DNA of 9,870 nucleotides from JANYJJ01 sp038241115 (GTDB lineage Bacteria > Pseudomonadota > Gammaproteobacteria > Burkholderiales > Burkholderiaceae_C), in the NCBI GenBank assembly GCA_038241115.1, contig JBBRGA010000131.1, forward strand, positions 1 to 9,870. Direction: 5' to 3'. Shown here one piece after another: positions 1 through 5,860 of this stretch. The notes beneath the pieces are model-generated. The model was not told the origin of the DNA, ran no database searches, and worked only from the letters and a program-made list of their open reading frames with translations. Position numbers and translations under genes: made by a program. The first letter of the stretch is position 1; each line of letters begins with the position of its first letter.

Positions 1-72
1 CTTTGACGTTCGCGCCTCAGATGCTGGGTTATTCAGAATCCTGCCACCAAAACCCGGTTAGCAGCGACCTGC
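1..72. other. Left-edge sequence, possible tail of a plus-strand gene
   Basis: Just outside the stop codon of the glutathione S-transferase gene. One plus-strand frame is open from the window edge to a TAG at 59-61 and would encode about 19 residues ending LFRILPPKPG. That could be the C-terminus of a gene converging on the transferase, but the stretch is too short to identify and its third-position GC is unremarkable. No terminator-like hairpin with a T-run is visible. It may equally be noncoding. Confidence 0.2.
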
Positions 73-690
73 TCAAGGCTTCGGCGGCGCCGTGTCGATG
101 AAGCTGACGCGCAGTGCCAGTTTGTCGCTGAGCTTGGTCAGGTTGGGCTGCGAGGCGCGCCAATCGATATGGGCAAAACGGAAGTCGAGGTAGCTCAGCG
201 CGCAGCCCACGGCGATGTCGGCCAGTGACAGGTGAATGCCCGCGCAGTAGGGTTTGTCGCCCAGGCCTTTGCCCATGGCGGCAATGCCTGCATGAATTTT
301 GTCGAGGTTGCGGTCGACCCACGCGTTGCAGCGCTGCGCGTCGGTGCGGCCGGCGTAGGTTTGCTCCAGGCGCACGGCAATGGCGGCATCGACCACGCCG
401 TCTGCCAGTGCTTCCCAGGTGCGCACTTCGGCGCGTTCGCGGCCGCGCTCGGGAATCAATCGGCTCACGGGCGACAGGGTGTCCATGTATTCGACGATCA
501 CGCGCGAATCAAACATGGCCTCGCCGCCTTCCATCACCAAACAAGGCACTTTGCCCAGCGGGTTGGACTGGCTGATGCGGTCGCTGGCCCACACGTCTTC
601 AAGCTCGAGTTGGTAGTCGAGCTTTTTTTCGGCCATGACGATGCGAACTTTTCGCACGTAAGGGCTGGTGAGGGAGCCGATGAGTTTCAT
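73..690 (-). CDS. yibF: Glutathione S-transferase family protein, YibF-like
   Basis: A 205-residue cytosolic protein of the glutathione S-transferase superfamily, closest from memory to E. coli YibF, whose physiological substrate is poorly defined. The thioredoxin-like N-terminal domain spans about residues 1-79. It has the opening MKLIGSLTSPYVRKVRIV, with Ser9 in the usual place of the catalytic Ser/Cys, the cis-proline motif NPLGKVPCL (43-51), and the glutathione gamma-glutamyl contact DSRVIVEYM (61-69). The helical C-terminal domain spans about 85-200 and contains SLADIAVG (155-162), the N-capping-type segment. The C-terminus (TAPPKP) matches the E. coli ending TEPPKA. The ATG at 690 was chosen because homology starts exactly there; the frame stays open upstream but that extension is low-complexity and basic. 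No clear Shine-Dalgarno is seen. The gene lies 58 bp downstream of the deaminase gene on the same strand, so co-transcription is possible. The fold is certain, the substrate unknown. Confidence 0.93.
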   Translation of the reverse strand: MKLIGSLTSPYVRKVRIVMAEKKLDYQLELEDVWASDRISQSNPLGKVPCLVMEGGEAMFDSRVIVEYMDTLSPVSRLIPERGRERAEVRTWEALADGVVDAAIAVRLEQTYAGRTDAQRCNAWVDRNLDKIHAGIAAMGKGLGDKPYCAGIHLSLADIAVGCALSYLDFRFAHIDWRASQPNLTKLSDKLALRVSFIDTAPPKP

Positions 691-748
691 GTGATGCGTC
701 TTGTGTTTGTAGTGTTTGTTTTTTGTCGGTCGGCAAGCGAATTTCATT

Positions 749-2032
749 CTAGCGGGGCAGGTTCCAGGCGATCTGTGCCGGTCGGCCCGGCAGTGAGAGT
801 TGCGACACGGTCGGTGCGGCTTGCGCAATCACCGCGCCGCGACGCACCACGAACAGCCGGTTGGCGCGCAGGCGGAGGGCCTCGACCGCGTCGGTGGCTT
901 GCAGCAACACAAAGTCGGCATGGTTGCCCACGTCCAGCCCGTAACTTTCCAGGCCCATGACCTTGGCCCCGTTGGCGGTGACGGCATCAAAGCACTGGCG
1001 CATCTGCGACTGCGATGTCATTTGTGCCACATGCAAACCCATGTGCGCGACTTCCAGCATGTCGCCGCTGCCCAGCGAATACCAAGGATCCATCACGCAG
1101 TCGTGGCCGAAGGCGACGTTGATTCCCGCGGCCAGCAACTCGGGCACGCGCGTCATGCCACGGCGTTTGGGGTAGCTGTCGTGGCGGCCTTGCAAGGTGA
1201 TGTTGATGAGCGGATTGGCCACGGCGTGCAATTCAGCCTCTCTCATAAGCGGCAGCAACTTGCTGACGTAGTAGTTGTCCATGGAATGCATGGAAGTCAG
1301 GTGCGAGCCGGTCACGCGACCGTGCAAACCCAGGCGATGGGTGTGCAGCGCCAAGGTTTCTACGTGGCGTGACATCGGGTCATCGCTTTCGTCGCAGTGC
1401 ATGTCCACCCGCAACCCTCGCTCGGCGGCCAACTCGCACAGGATGCGCACGCTGTCGGCGCCTTCGGTCATGGTGCGCTCGAAGTGCGGAATGCCGCCGA
1501 TCACGTCGACGCCCAAGTCCAGCGCGCGCTTCAGGTTGGCCAGCGCGCCGGGCGAGCGCAGCAATCCGTCTTGCGGAAACGCCACCAGCTGCATGTCCAA
1601 ATAGGGTGCGACTTGACGCTTGACCTGCAGCAAGGCTTCCACCGCCAGCAGTCTGTCGTCACAAATGTCCACGTGCGTGCGTATGGCCAGCAGGCCTTTG
1701 GCGACGGCCCAGTCGCAATACGCCACGGCCCGGTCCACCAAGGCTTGCTGCGTGAGGTGCGGCTTCAACTCGCCCCACAGCGCAATGCCTTCCAGCAAGG
1801 TGCCGCTTTGGTTGACGCGAGGAAGGCCGTAACTCAACGTCGCGTCCATGTGAAAGTGAGCGTCAACAAACGGCGGACTCAGCAGCTGGCCTTGCGCGTC
1901 CAAAACAGATGTGCCTTCGGGCGCAGACAGATTGAGGCCGACGGCGGCAATGCGGCCGTCCAGCGCCAACACATCGCAGTGGGTGCGGCCGTCGGGCAAG
2001 GTAGCGTTCTGGACGAGCAAGTTGGCGTTCAT
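749..2032 (-). CDS. codA: Cytosine deaminase (CodA-type amidohydrolase)
   Basis: A 427-residue metal-dependent hydrolase that aligns from memory along its whole length with E. coli CodA, also 427 residues. CodA converts cytosine to uracil and ammonia in pyrimidine salvage. Catalytic features are in place: metal ligands H59 and H61 in HFHMD, H212 in MHCDE with general acid/base E215, H244 in GSHLTSMHS, and D311 in GHDCVMDPWY. The substrate glutamine Q154 (FPQDG) and the NQSGTLLEGI and QGRHDSYPKRRG segments are also kept. The one marked change is C312, where E. coli has D314, a position known to control base preference; a related ring-amine substrate is therefore possible. No signal peptide is present, so it is cytosolic. 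The ATG at 2032 gives the CodA length; an in-frame GTG at 2113 would add 27 residues encoded by a tandem repeat and is less likely. No CodB permease gene is adjacent. The class is secure; the exact substrate is inferred. Confidence 0.9.
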   Translation of the reverse strand: MNANLLVQNATLPDGRTHCDVLALDGRIAAVGLNLSAPEGTSVLDAQGQLLSPPFVDAHFHMDATLSYGLPRVNQSGTLLEGIALWGELKPHLTQQALVDRAVAYCDWAVAKGLLAIRTHVDICDDRLLAVEALLQVKRQVAPYLDMQLVAFPQDGLLRSPGALANLKRALDLGVDVIGGIPHFERTMTEGADSVRILCELAAERGLRVDMHCDESDDPMSRHVETLALHTHRLGLHGRVTGSHLTSMHSMDNYYVSKLLPLMREAELHAVANPLINITLQGRHDSYPKRRGMTRVPELLAAGINVAFGHDCVMDPWYSLGSGDMLEVAHMGLHVAQMTSQSQMRQCFDAVTANGAKVMGLESYGLDVGNHADFVLLQATDAVEALRLRANRLFVVRRGAVIAQAAPTVSQLSLPGRPAQIAWNLPR

Positions 2033-2038
2033 GAGTTT

Positions 2039-2101
2039 GTCGCTTGGTTCTGTCGCTTGGTTCTGTCGCTCGGATTCGTCGCTCGGGTTCGTCGCTTGCT
2101 T
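2039..2101. repeat. 13-bp tandem repeat before the deaminase start
   Basis: The core GTCGCT recurs at 2039, 2052, 2065, 2078 and 2091, an exact 13-bp period. Units read GTCGCTTGGTTCT twice, then GTCGCTCGGATTC and GTCGCTCGGGTTC, then a partial GTCGCTTGCTT, about 4.8 copies in all. The array begins seven bases upstream of the deaminase ATG on the minus strand, so it fills the place of its ribosome-binding region, where no purine-rich Shine-Dalgarno is seen. It lies in the 187-bp spacer (2033-2219) between divergent genes. I found no convincing -35/-10 pair on either strand of that spacer. Spacing and copy number do not fit CRISPR. Confidence 0.9.
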
Positions 2102-2219
2102 TAGTGCGCACACATTTCGTTGCGAGCAAATTCCTCAGCCCGCAGGCCAAGGTGGCGCAGTCGGGATTCTCCACGGCTGTCTGCTCCAGGCCGAAAACCG
2201 CTTCAGCGCAGCAGCTTTC

Positions 2220-2879
2220 ATGCCGATACTGACCGCACGGCCATCCAAAGCAAGACTATCCGTGTTCAAACTCATCATCCTTTTCGCGCATTTGTTGGGC
2301 ACCAGCCTGGCCTTGGGTGCCATCGTGGCCACCGACATTCGGCTGCTGGGCAAATTGGCCGATGAGCGCGTACGCATTGCGCCACCCAACGCATTTGTGA
2401 TGCGCCTCATCACCGTGGCGCTGATCCTGCTTTACGTGACTGGCGCGTGCCTCGTGTGGCTGGGCTGGACTGCCGGTCCGGAATATCTCAACAACCCCAA
2501 GCTGCAAGGCAAGCTGATTTTCGTGCTGCTGCTGAGCTTGAATGCGCTGGTGTTGCACCGCTTTACTTTTCCGGGTTTGGTCAGCGCCCGGCGCGTGGCC
2601 CGATGGAAGCTGCGCGACTTCTTGCGCGTCGCAGTGCCGGTGGCTTTGTCGAACGCGCTGTGGATGTACTGCGCATTCCTCGGCATCGCGCGGCCCTGGA
2701 ACCACACCGTCAGCCTGAGTTTCGTGCTGGGCACGGGTGCGGCGGTGTTTATGCTGGCGTTGGCCGGTGTGTGCGGGCTGCTGCTGCTGGCAGCGCAAGA
2801 CCGAACTGGACGCGCTCCCACTTGGATCGACGGTTTGAAACGCCAGATGGCCTGGTTGGCAGCAGCACTGAAAGTGTGA
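2220..2879 (+). CDS. Multi-pass inner-membrane protein of unknown function
   Basis: A 219-residue hydrophobic protein that I do not recognise. Five probable membrane helices fall at about residues 15-38, 60-84, 97-113, 134-156 and 164-192, with Arg/Lys-rich loops between helices 1 and 2 (RLLGKLADER) and 3 and 4 (SARRVARWKLR). A short basic tail follows helix 5. His24 lies inside helix 1 and His113 at the end of helix 3; whether they bind a cofactor cannot be told. The ATG at 2220 was taken as start, but the in-frame GTG at 2262 would begin just before helix 1 and is a real alternative; neither has a strong Shine-Dalgarno. A flavin reductase-like gene follows 49 bp downstream on the same strand, suggesting co-transcription. 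That it is a real membrane protein is supported by the even helix spacing and clean reading frame; its role is open. Confidence 0.8.
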   Translation: MPILTARPSKARLSVFKLIILFAHLLGTSLALGAIVATDIRLLGKLADERVRIAPPNAFVMRLITVALILLYVTGACLVWLGWTAGPEYLNNPKLQGKLIFVLLLSLNALVLHRFTFPGLVSARRVARWKLRDFLRVAVPVALSNALWMYCAFLGIARPWNHTVSLSFVLGTGAAVFMLALAGVCGLLLLAAQDRTGRAPTWIDGLKRQMAWLAAALKV

Positions 2880-2928
2880 CTTTCAAACGCCCGCCACCAG
2901 ATTGGCCGCGATCTTGGACAATTACCGC

Positions 2929-3477
2929 ATGACCATCCCCAGCACCGACACAGCAGCCTCACCCGTCACACCAGCGCCCATCGGCGCTGTGGCCCCGAGT
3001 TTTTCCACCGCCGACTTTCGCGCCGCGCTGGGCACCTTTGCCACTGGCGTGACCATCGTCACTGGACGCGATGCGAACGGTGAGCGGGTGGGTCTGACCG
3101 CCAACTCTTTCAACTCGGTGTCTTTGACGCCGCCGCTGGTGCTGTGGAGCCTGTCACGCCAAGCGGGTTCGATGCCCGCTTTCACACGCGGATCGCACTA
3201 TGCGATTCACATCTTGGCAGCCGACCAGCGCGAGCTGGCCGAGCGTTTTGCACGGCGCGATGTAGACCGGTTTGCAGGCCTGGAATTCGGCGAAGGCGCC
3301 GGCGGCGCGCCGATCTTGCAAGGCGCCGCGGCCGTGTTCGAGTGTTTCAACCGCAGCCAATATGAAGAGGGCGACCACATTATTTTTGTGGGTGAGGTCG
3401 AACGCTGCCAGCGCCGCGAAGGGGCTCAGCCCTTGATTTATCACGGCGGCAAATTCTTCACCGAATTGCCGCTGTAG
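2929..3477 (+). CDS. Flavin reductase family protein (FMN-binding split barrel)
   Basis: A 182-residue cytosolic protein of the flavin reductase-like family (HpaC/HsaB type). Such proteins use NAD(P)H to reduce FMN or FAD and often supply reduced flavin to a separate monooxygenase. A Pro/Ala/Thr-rich leader (residues 1-24) precedes the domain. Family motifs are visible in order: FRAALGTFATGVTIVT (30-45), GLTANSFNSVSLTPPLV (55-71, flavin binding), the EGDHIIFVGEV strand (147-157), and PLIYHGGKF near the C-terminus (168-176). The ATG at 2929 was preferred; an in-frame TTG at 2902 would add nine residues. No clear Shine-Dalgarno is seen. The upstream membrane protein gene ends 49 bp before it. 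No oxygenase gene is nearby, so its partner, if any, is encoded elsewhere. A pyridoxamine-oxidase-like role is less likely from the motifs. Confidence 0.92.
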   Translation: MTIPSTDTAASPVTPAPIGAVAPSFSTADFRAALGTFATGVTIVTGRDANGERVGLTANSFNSVSLTPPLVLWSLSRQAGSMPAFTRGSHYAIHILAADQRELAERFARRDVDRFAGLEFGEGAGGAPILQGAAAVFECFNRSQYEEGDHIIFVGEVERCQRREGAQPLIYHGGKFFTELPL

Positions 3478-3484
3478 GCGATTC

Positions 3485-3535
3485 GCTGCGGTGGTCGACT
3501 CGTCATTTCGTCGATTCGTCGAATCACGGCGCAGC
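3485..3535. repeat. Direct and inverted repeats in a convergent spacer
   Basis: The 73-bp spacer between the converging flavin reductase and ndh genes holds three 8-bp direct units, CGTCATTT, CGTCGATT and CGTCGAAT, at 3501-3524. It also holds a perfect short palindrome, GATTCG-T-CGAATC, at 3513-3525. An outer imperfect arm pairs GCTGCGGTG (3485-3493) with CACGGCGCAGC (3525-3535) with a two-base bulge. The folded region could end transcription from both sides, but there is no T-run on either strand, so a terminator role is only a guess. The repeats themselves are plain in the sequence. Confidence 0.5.
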
Positions 3536-3550
3536 AACTGCGCTCGCAGA

Positions 3551-4918
3551 TCAGTGCAGCTTCACGTGTGGCTCGGTGCGGCGCACGATCAACCGCGCCA
3601 CGGTGTCAAGCGTCACCTTCACCCAGCCGTGCAGCGCCAATTCGTGCATCTTGTAAAGCGACAGGTACATCAGCTTGGCGAAGCCGCCCTCTATGAACAG
3701 GTTGCCGCCCATCAGACCGCCCATCATGTTGCCCACGGTGCTGAATTTTCCCAGCGACACCAGCGAGCCGAAGTCGCGGTAGTGCCAGTCCTTCAGCGGC
3801 TGGCCGTCAAGCCGGCGACGAATTTGCCGCAGCAGGTGCGAGGCCTGTTGGTGCGCTGCCTGCGCCCGAGGCGGCACGATCTTCACGCCGTCGTGTTCGC
3901 GTGCACCACGGCCCTGCTGCACACCGTGCCACTCGCAGGCCGCGCAATCGCCAATGGCAAAGATGTTGTCATCGCGTGAGGTTTGCAAGGTTTGCCGCAC
4001 AACGAGTTGATTGATACGGTTGGTCTCTAGGCCGCTGATGTCTTTCAGGAAATCTGGCGCCTTCACGCCCGCCGCCCAGACGATCAGCTCGGCCGCCAGC
4101 GTGCGGCCATCTGCCAACACAACCAGGTCAGGTTCCACCCGCGACACCTTGGCGTTTGTCAGCACCTGCACGCCCATGTCGGTGAGCAAGGCCTCAGTGG
4201 CTTTGGAAAGCCGCTCGGGCAGCGCGGGAACCACACGCGCTGCAGCCTCGACGAGGGTGACTTGAATGTCCTTGTCGGCGTCGACGCGGTCCAGGCCGAA
4301 GGCCACCACCTCGCGCGTGGTGCGGTGCAGTTCCGCCGCGAGTTCGACGCCGGTGGCACCCGCGCCGATGATCGCCACGTGCAATTGCGACGGCCGCAGC
4401 GGCTCGGCCTGTGCCTGGGCACGGATGCAGGCGTTGACCATGCGCTGATGGAAGCGCAGCGCATCGGCCGGCGTCTCCAGGCGCAGCGCGTGCTGTGCCA
4501 CGCCCGGCGTGCCGAAGTCGTTGCTCTGGCTGCCCACCGCCATCACCAGCGTGTCGTAGGGCACGGCGCGCGCCGGGGTGACTTCCCGCCCTCGGTCGTC
4601 GAAGGTCGAAGCGACCTGAATTTCTTTGCGTTCACGGTCCAGGCCCGTCATTTCGCCGATGCGGAACTTGAAGTGATGCCAGTGGCCCTGCGCGAGGTAG
4701 CCGACCTCGTGGTCGCTCATGTCCATGCTGCCCGCGGCGATCTCGTGCAACTTGGGTTTCCAGACGTGGGTGCGGGCGCGCTCCACCAAGGTGATTTCGG
4801 CGCGGCCGCGTTTGCCCAGCGAGTCACCCAGGCGCGTGGCCAATTCGATTCCACCGGCGCCGCCGCCCACGATGACGATGCGGTGCGGGCGTTCGGCGGG
4901 CTTTGTCGCTGCATTCAT
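3551..4918 (-). CDS. ndh: Type II NADH dehydrogenase (NADH:quinone oxidoreductase)
   Basis: A 455-residue FAD enzyme that passes electrons from NADH to membrane quinone without pumping protons. It is strikingly like E. coli Ndh, recalled from memory. Visible motifs: FAD dinucleotide fold IVIVGGGAGG (14-23); HVWKPKLHEIAAG (51-63); YDTLVMAVGSQSNDFGTPGV (121-140); NADH fold IIGAGATGVELAAEL (183-197); WAAGVKAPDFLKDISGLETN (281-300); second FAD site IFAIGDCA (319-326); quinone-side PPRAQAAHQ (349-357); and the C-terminal amphipathic membrane-anchoring part ending HVKLH, as E. coli ends LKLH. The loop 327-347 is longer than in E. coli. No signal peptide is expected, since the family is peripheral on the cytoplasmic face. 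The ATG at 4918 was chosen because homology begins about 12 residues later; an ATG at 4927 would add three residues. It converges with the flavin reductase gene. No upstream Fnr-like site was recognised. Confidence 0.95.
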   Translation of the reverse strand: MNAATKPAERPHRIVIVGGGAGGIELATRLGDSLGKRGRAEITLVERARTHVWKPKLHEIAAGSMDMSDHEVGYLAQGHWHHFKFRIGEMTGLDRERKEIQVASTFDDRGREVTPARAVPYDTLVMAVGSQSNDFGTPGVAQHALRLETPADALRFHQRMVNACIRAQAQAEPLRPSQLHVAIIGAGATGVELAAELHRTTREVVAFGLDRVDADKDIQVTLVEAAARVVPALPERLSKATEALLTDMGVQVLTNAKVSRVEPDLVVLADGRTLAAELIVWAAGVKAPDFLKDISGLETNRINQLVVRQTLQTSRDDNIFAIGDCAACEWHGVQQGRGAREHDGVKIVPPRAQAAHQQASHLLRQIRRRLDGQPLKDWHYRDFGSLVSLGKFSTVGNMMGGLMGGNLFIEGGFAKLMYLSLYKMHELALHGWVKVTLDTVARLIVRRTEPHVKLH

Positions 4919-5177
4919 GACCGGCATTGGAACCCATCGCCGCAAAGCGTTTGCAAGATTTGGTTTTTCAACACGATGCAGGCGTAGCAGCCAGTTCGAT
5001 CTGCCCATTCAGATGCGCTTTGCCGAAAGCCGTGGGCCAAGCGCAATGCGGCGCGACGCGCTGCTGCGGGTGCCACGGCGGCGCACAACTCGCGCAGCCG
5101 GTTTACGTGACGCTGGACCATGCGCTGCGGCGTCTCCAGGGTTTTTCGCGAATTGCCGCTGTCAGCGACGCAAGCTC
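4919..5177. other. Spacer of 259 bp with no convincing gene
   Basis: This stretch lies between the start of ndh and the stop of the GAF gene, both on the minus strand. Several frames are open across it on both strands, as is common at this GC, but their translations are rich in Arg, Cys and Ala, show no family motif and have no ribosome-binding site. It should contain the ndh promoter and leader. I could not find a -35/-10 pair with good spacing, nor a terminator hairpin for the GAF gene. A decayed gene fragment cannot be excluded. Confidence 0.5.
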
Positions 5178-5801
5178 TTACTGCCGGCGCTGATCGAAAC
5201 GCTGTGTGTCGGCCTGTTGGCTGGCTTCTTGACCCGCGGACAACGGAGTCATTGGCAGCGACGGTGAGCCCCACAGTGTCGGGTCGTTGGCGCTGGCCCT
5301 CAGCATCGTAAGTCTGGAGACGATGGCGCGCAGCTCCGACAGTTCATCCGCGCGCCACACGCGGACGTTGCCAATTTGCTCGCAGCAGACCATCCCGTAA
5401 ACGCGGCCGTTCAGCATGTATGCAACGTCGAGCATGGCCAGCACGCCGTAACGCTCCACGTAGTTACGCCGCATGCCTTGCAAATGGGGGTCATTCAATG
5501 TGTCGTTCGACACATAAGTACCCTGGTTGATGAGATCGTCAAAATAGTCGCGGTACTCCGACATCTCAAGCCGCTTTTCTTCAACGTCAAGCGCACCGCC
5601 AGCTTCCTTGGCAGCAAAACACAGCATCGCCAAATTTTCGTACTCACCGTCAAAGCGCCACAAGCTCACGCGCGAACAGCGCATTCGCAGCATGATGAGG
5701 TCGATTAGCGCTTCGCGCGCCTGGTTGCGAGTGATGTCACCTCCCGTCAGTTTGGCACTGATGGTTTGCAAGTGCAGCGCGTCAACGGCTTGGTTTCTCA
5801 T
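5178..5801 (-). CDS. Stand-alone GAF-domain protein
   Basis: A 207-residue soluble protein with a single GAF domain at about residues 28-168, the fold that binds cyclic nucleotides, chromophores or other small ligands in signalling proteins. Seen motifs: RCSRVSLWRFDGEYENLAML (41-60), the YVSNDTLNDPHLQGMRRNYVERYGVLAMLDVAYM segment (96-129), and the core strand NGRVYGMVCCEQ (131-142), followed by the closing helix DELSELRAIVSRLTMLRA (152-169). No kinase, GGDEF, EAL, helix-turn-helix or other output domain is attached. The last 35 or so residues are polar, Gln-rich and probably disordered. Cys61, Cys139 and Cys140 are possible ligands, but nothing proves a chromophore. The ATG at 5801 was preferred over an in-frame TTG at 5819. 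It lies 59 bp downstream of the solute-binding protein genes on the same strand and may be co-transcribed. Domain call firm; ligand and partner unknown. Confidence 0.85.
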   Translation of the reverse strand: MRNQAVDALHLQTISAKLTGGDITRNQAREALIDLIMLRMRCSRVSLWRFDGEYENLAMLCFAAKEAGGALDVEEKRLEMSEYRDYFDDLINQGTYVSNDTLNDPHLQGMRRNYVERYGVLAMLDVAYMLNGRVYGMVCCEQIGNVRVWRADELSELRAIVSRLTMLRASANDPTLWGSPSLPMTPLSAGQEASQQADTQRFDQRRQ

Positions 5802-5860
5802 GTCTGAAGTGTGGAACAAGAACTGTCCAAATCACCATCCCCAGTTTTCCTCTTTGCGAC

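Noticed and set aside
232..960. 242-codon plus-strand frame across the transferase and deaminase genes
   Set aside because: It overlaps two confident minus-strand genes, its translation shows no recognisable domain, and no ribosome-binding site precedes it.
1308..1352. Possible frameshift or damage in the deaminase
   Set aside because: The frame runs without break and aligns with E. coli CodA at full length with constant two-residue offset at all active-site positions.
2039..2101. 13-bp repeats as a CRISPR array or plasmid iterons
   Set aside because: Units are directly adjacent without spacers, too short for CRISPR, and no Cas or replication gene is nearby.
2256..2798. 180-codon minus-strand frame antisense to the membrane protein
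   Set aside because: Its translation is Gln/His-rich low-complexity, while the plus strand gives regular membrane helices.
3513..3525. Perfect palindrome GATTCG-T-CGAATC as an intrinsic terminator
   Set aside because: The stem is short with almost no loop, and no T-run follows on either strand.
4262..4987. 241-codon plus-strand frame antisense to ndh
   Set aside because: The ndh reading frame matches E. coli Ndh from end to end; the antisense translation is His/Arg/Ala-rich without motif.
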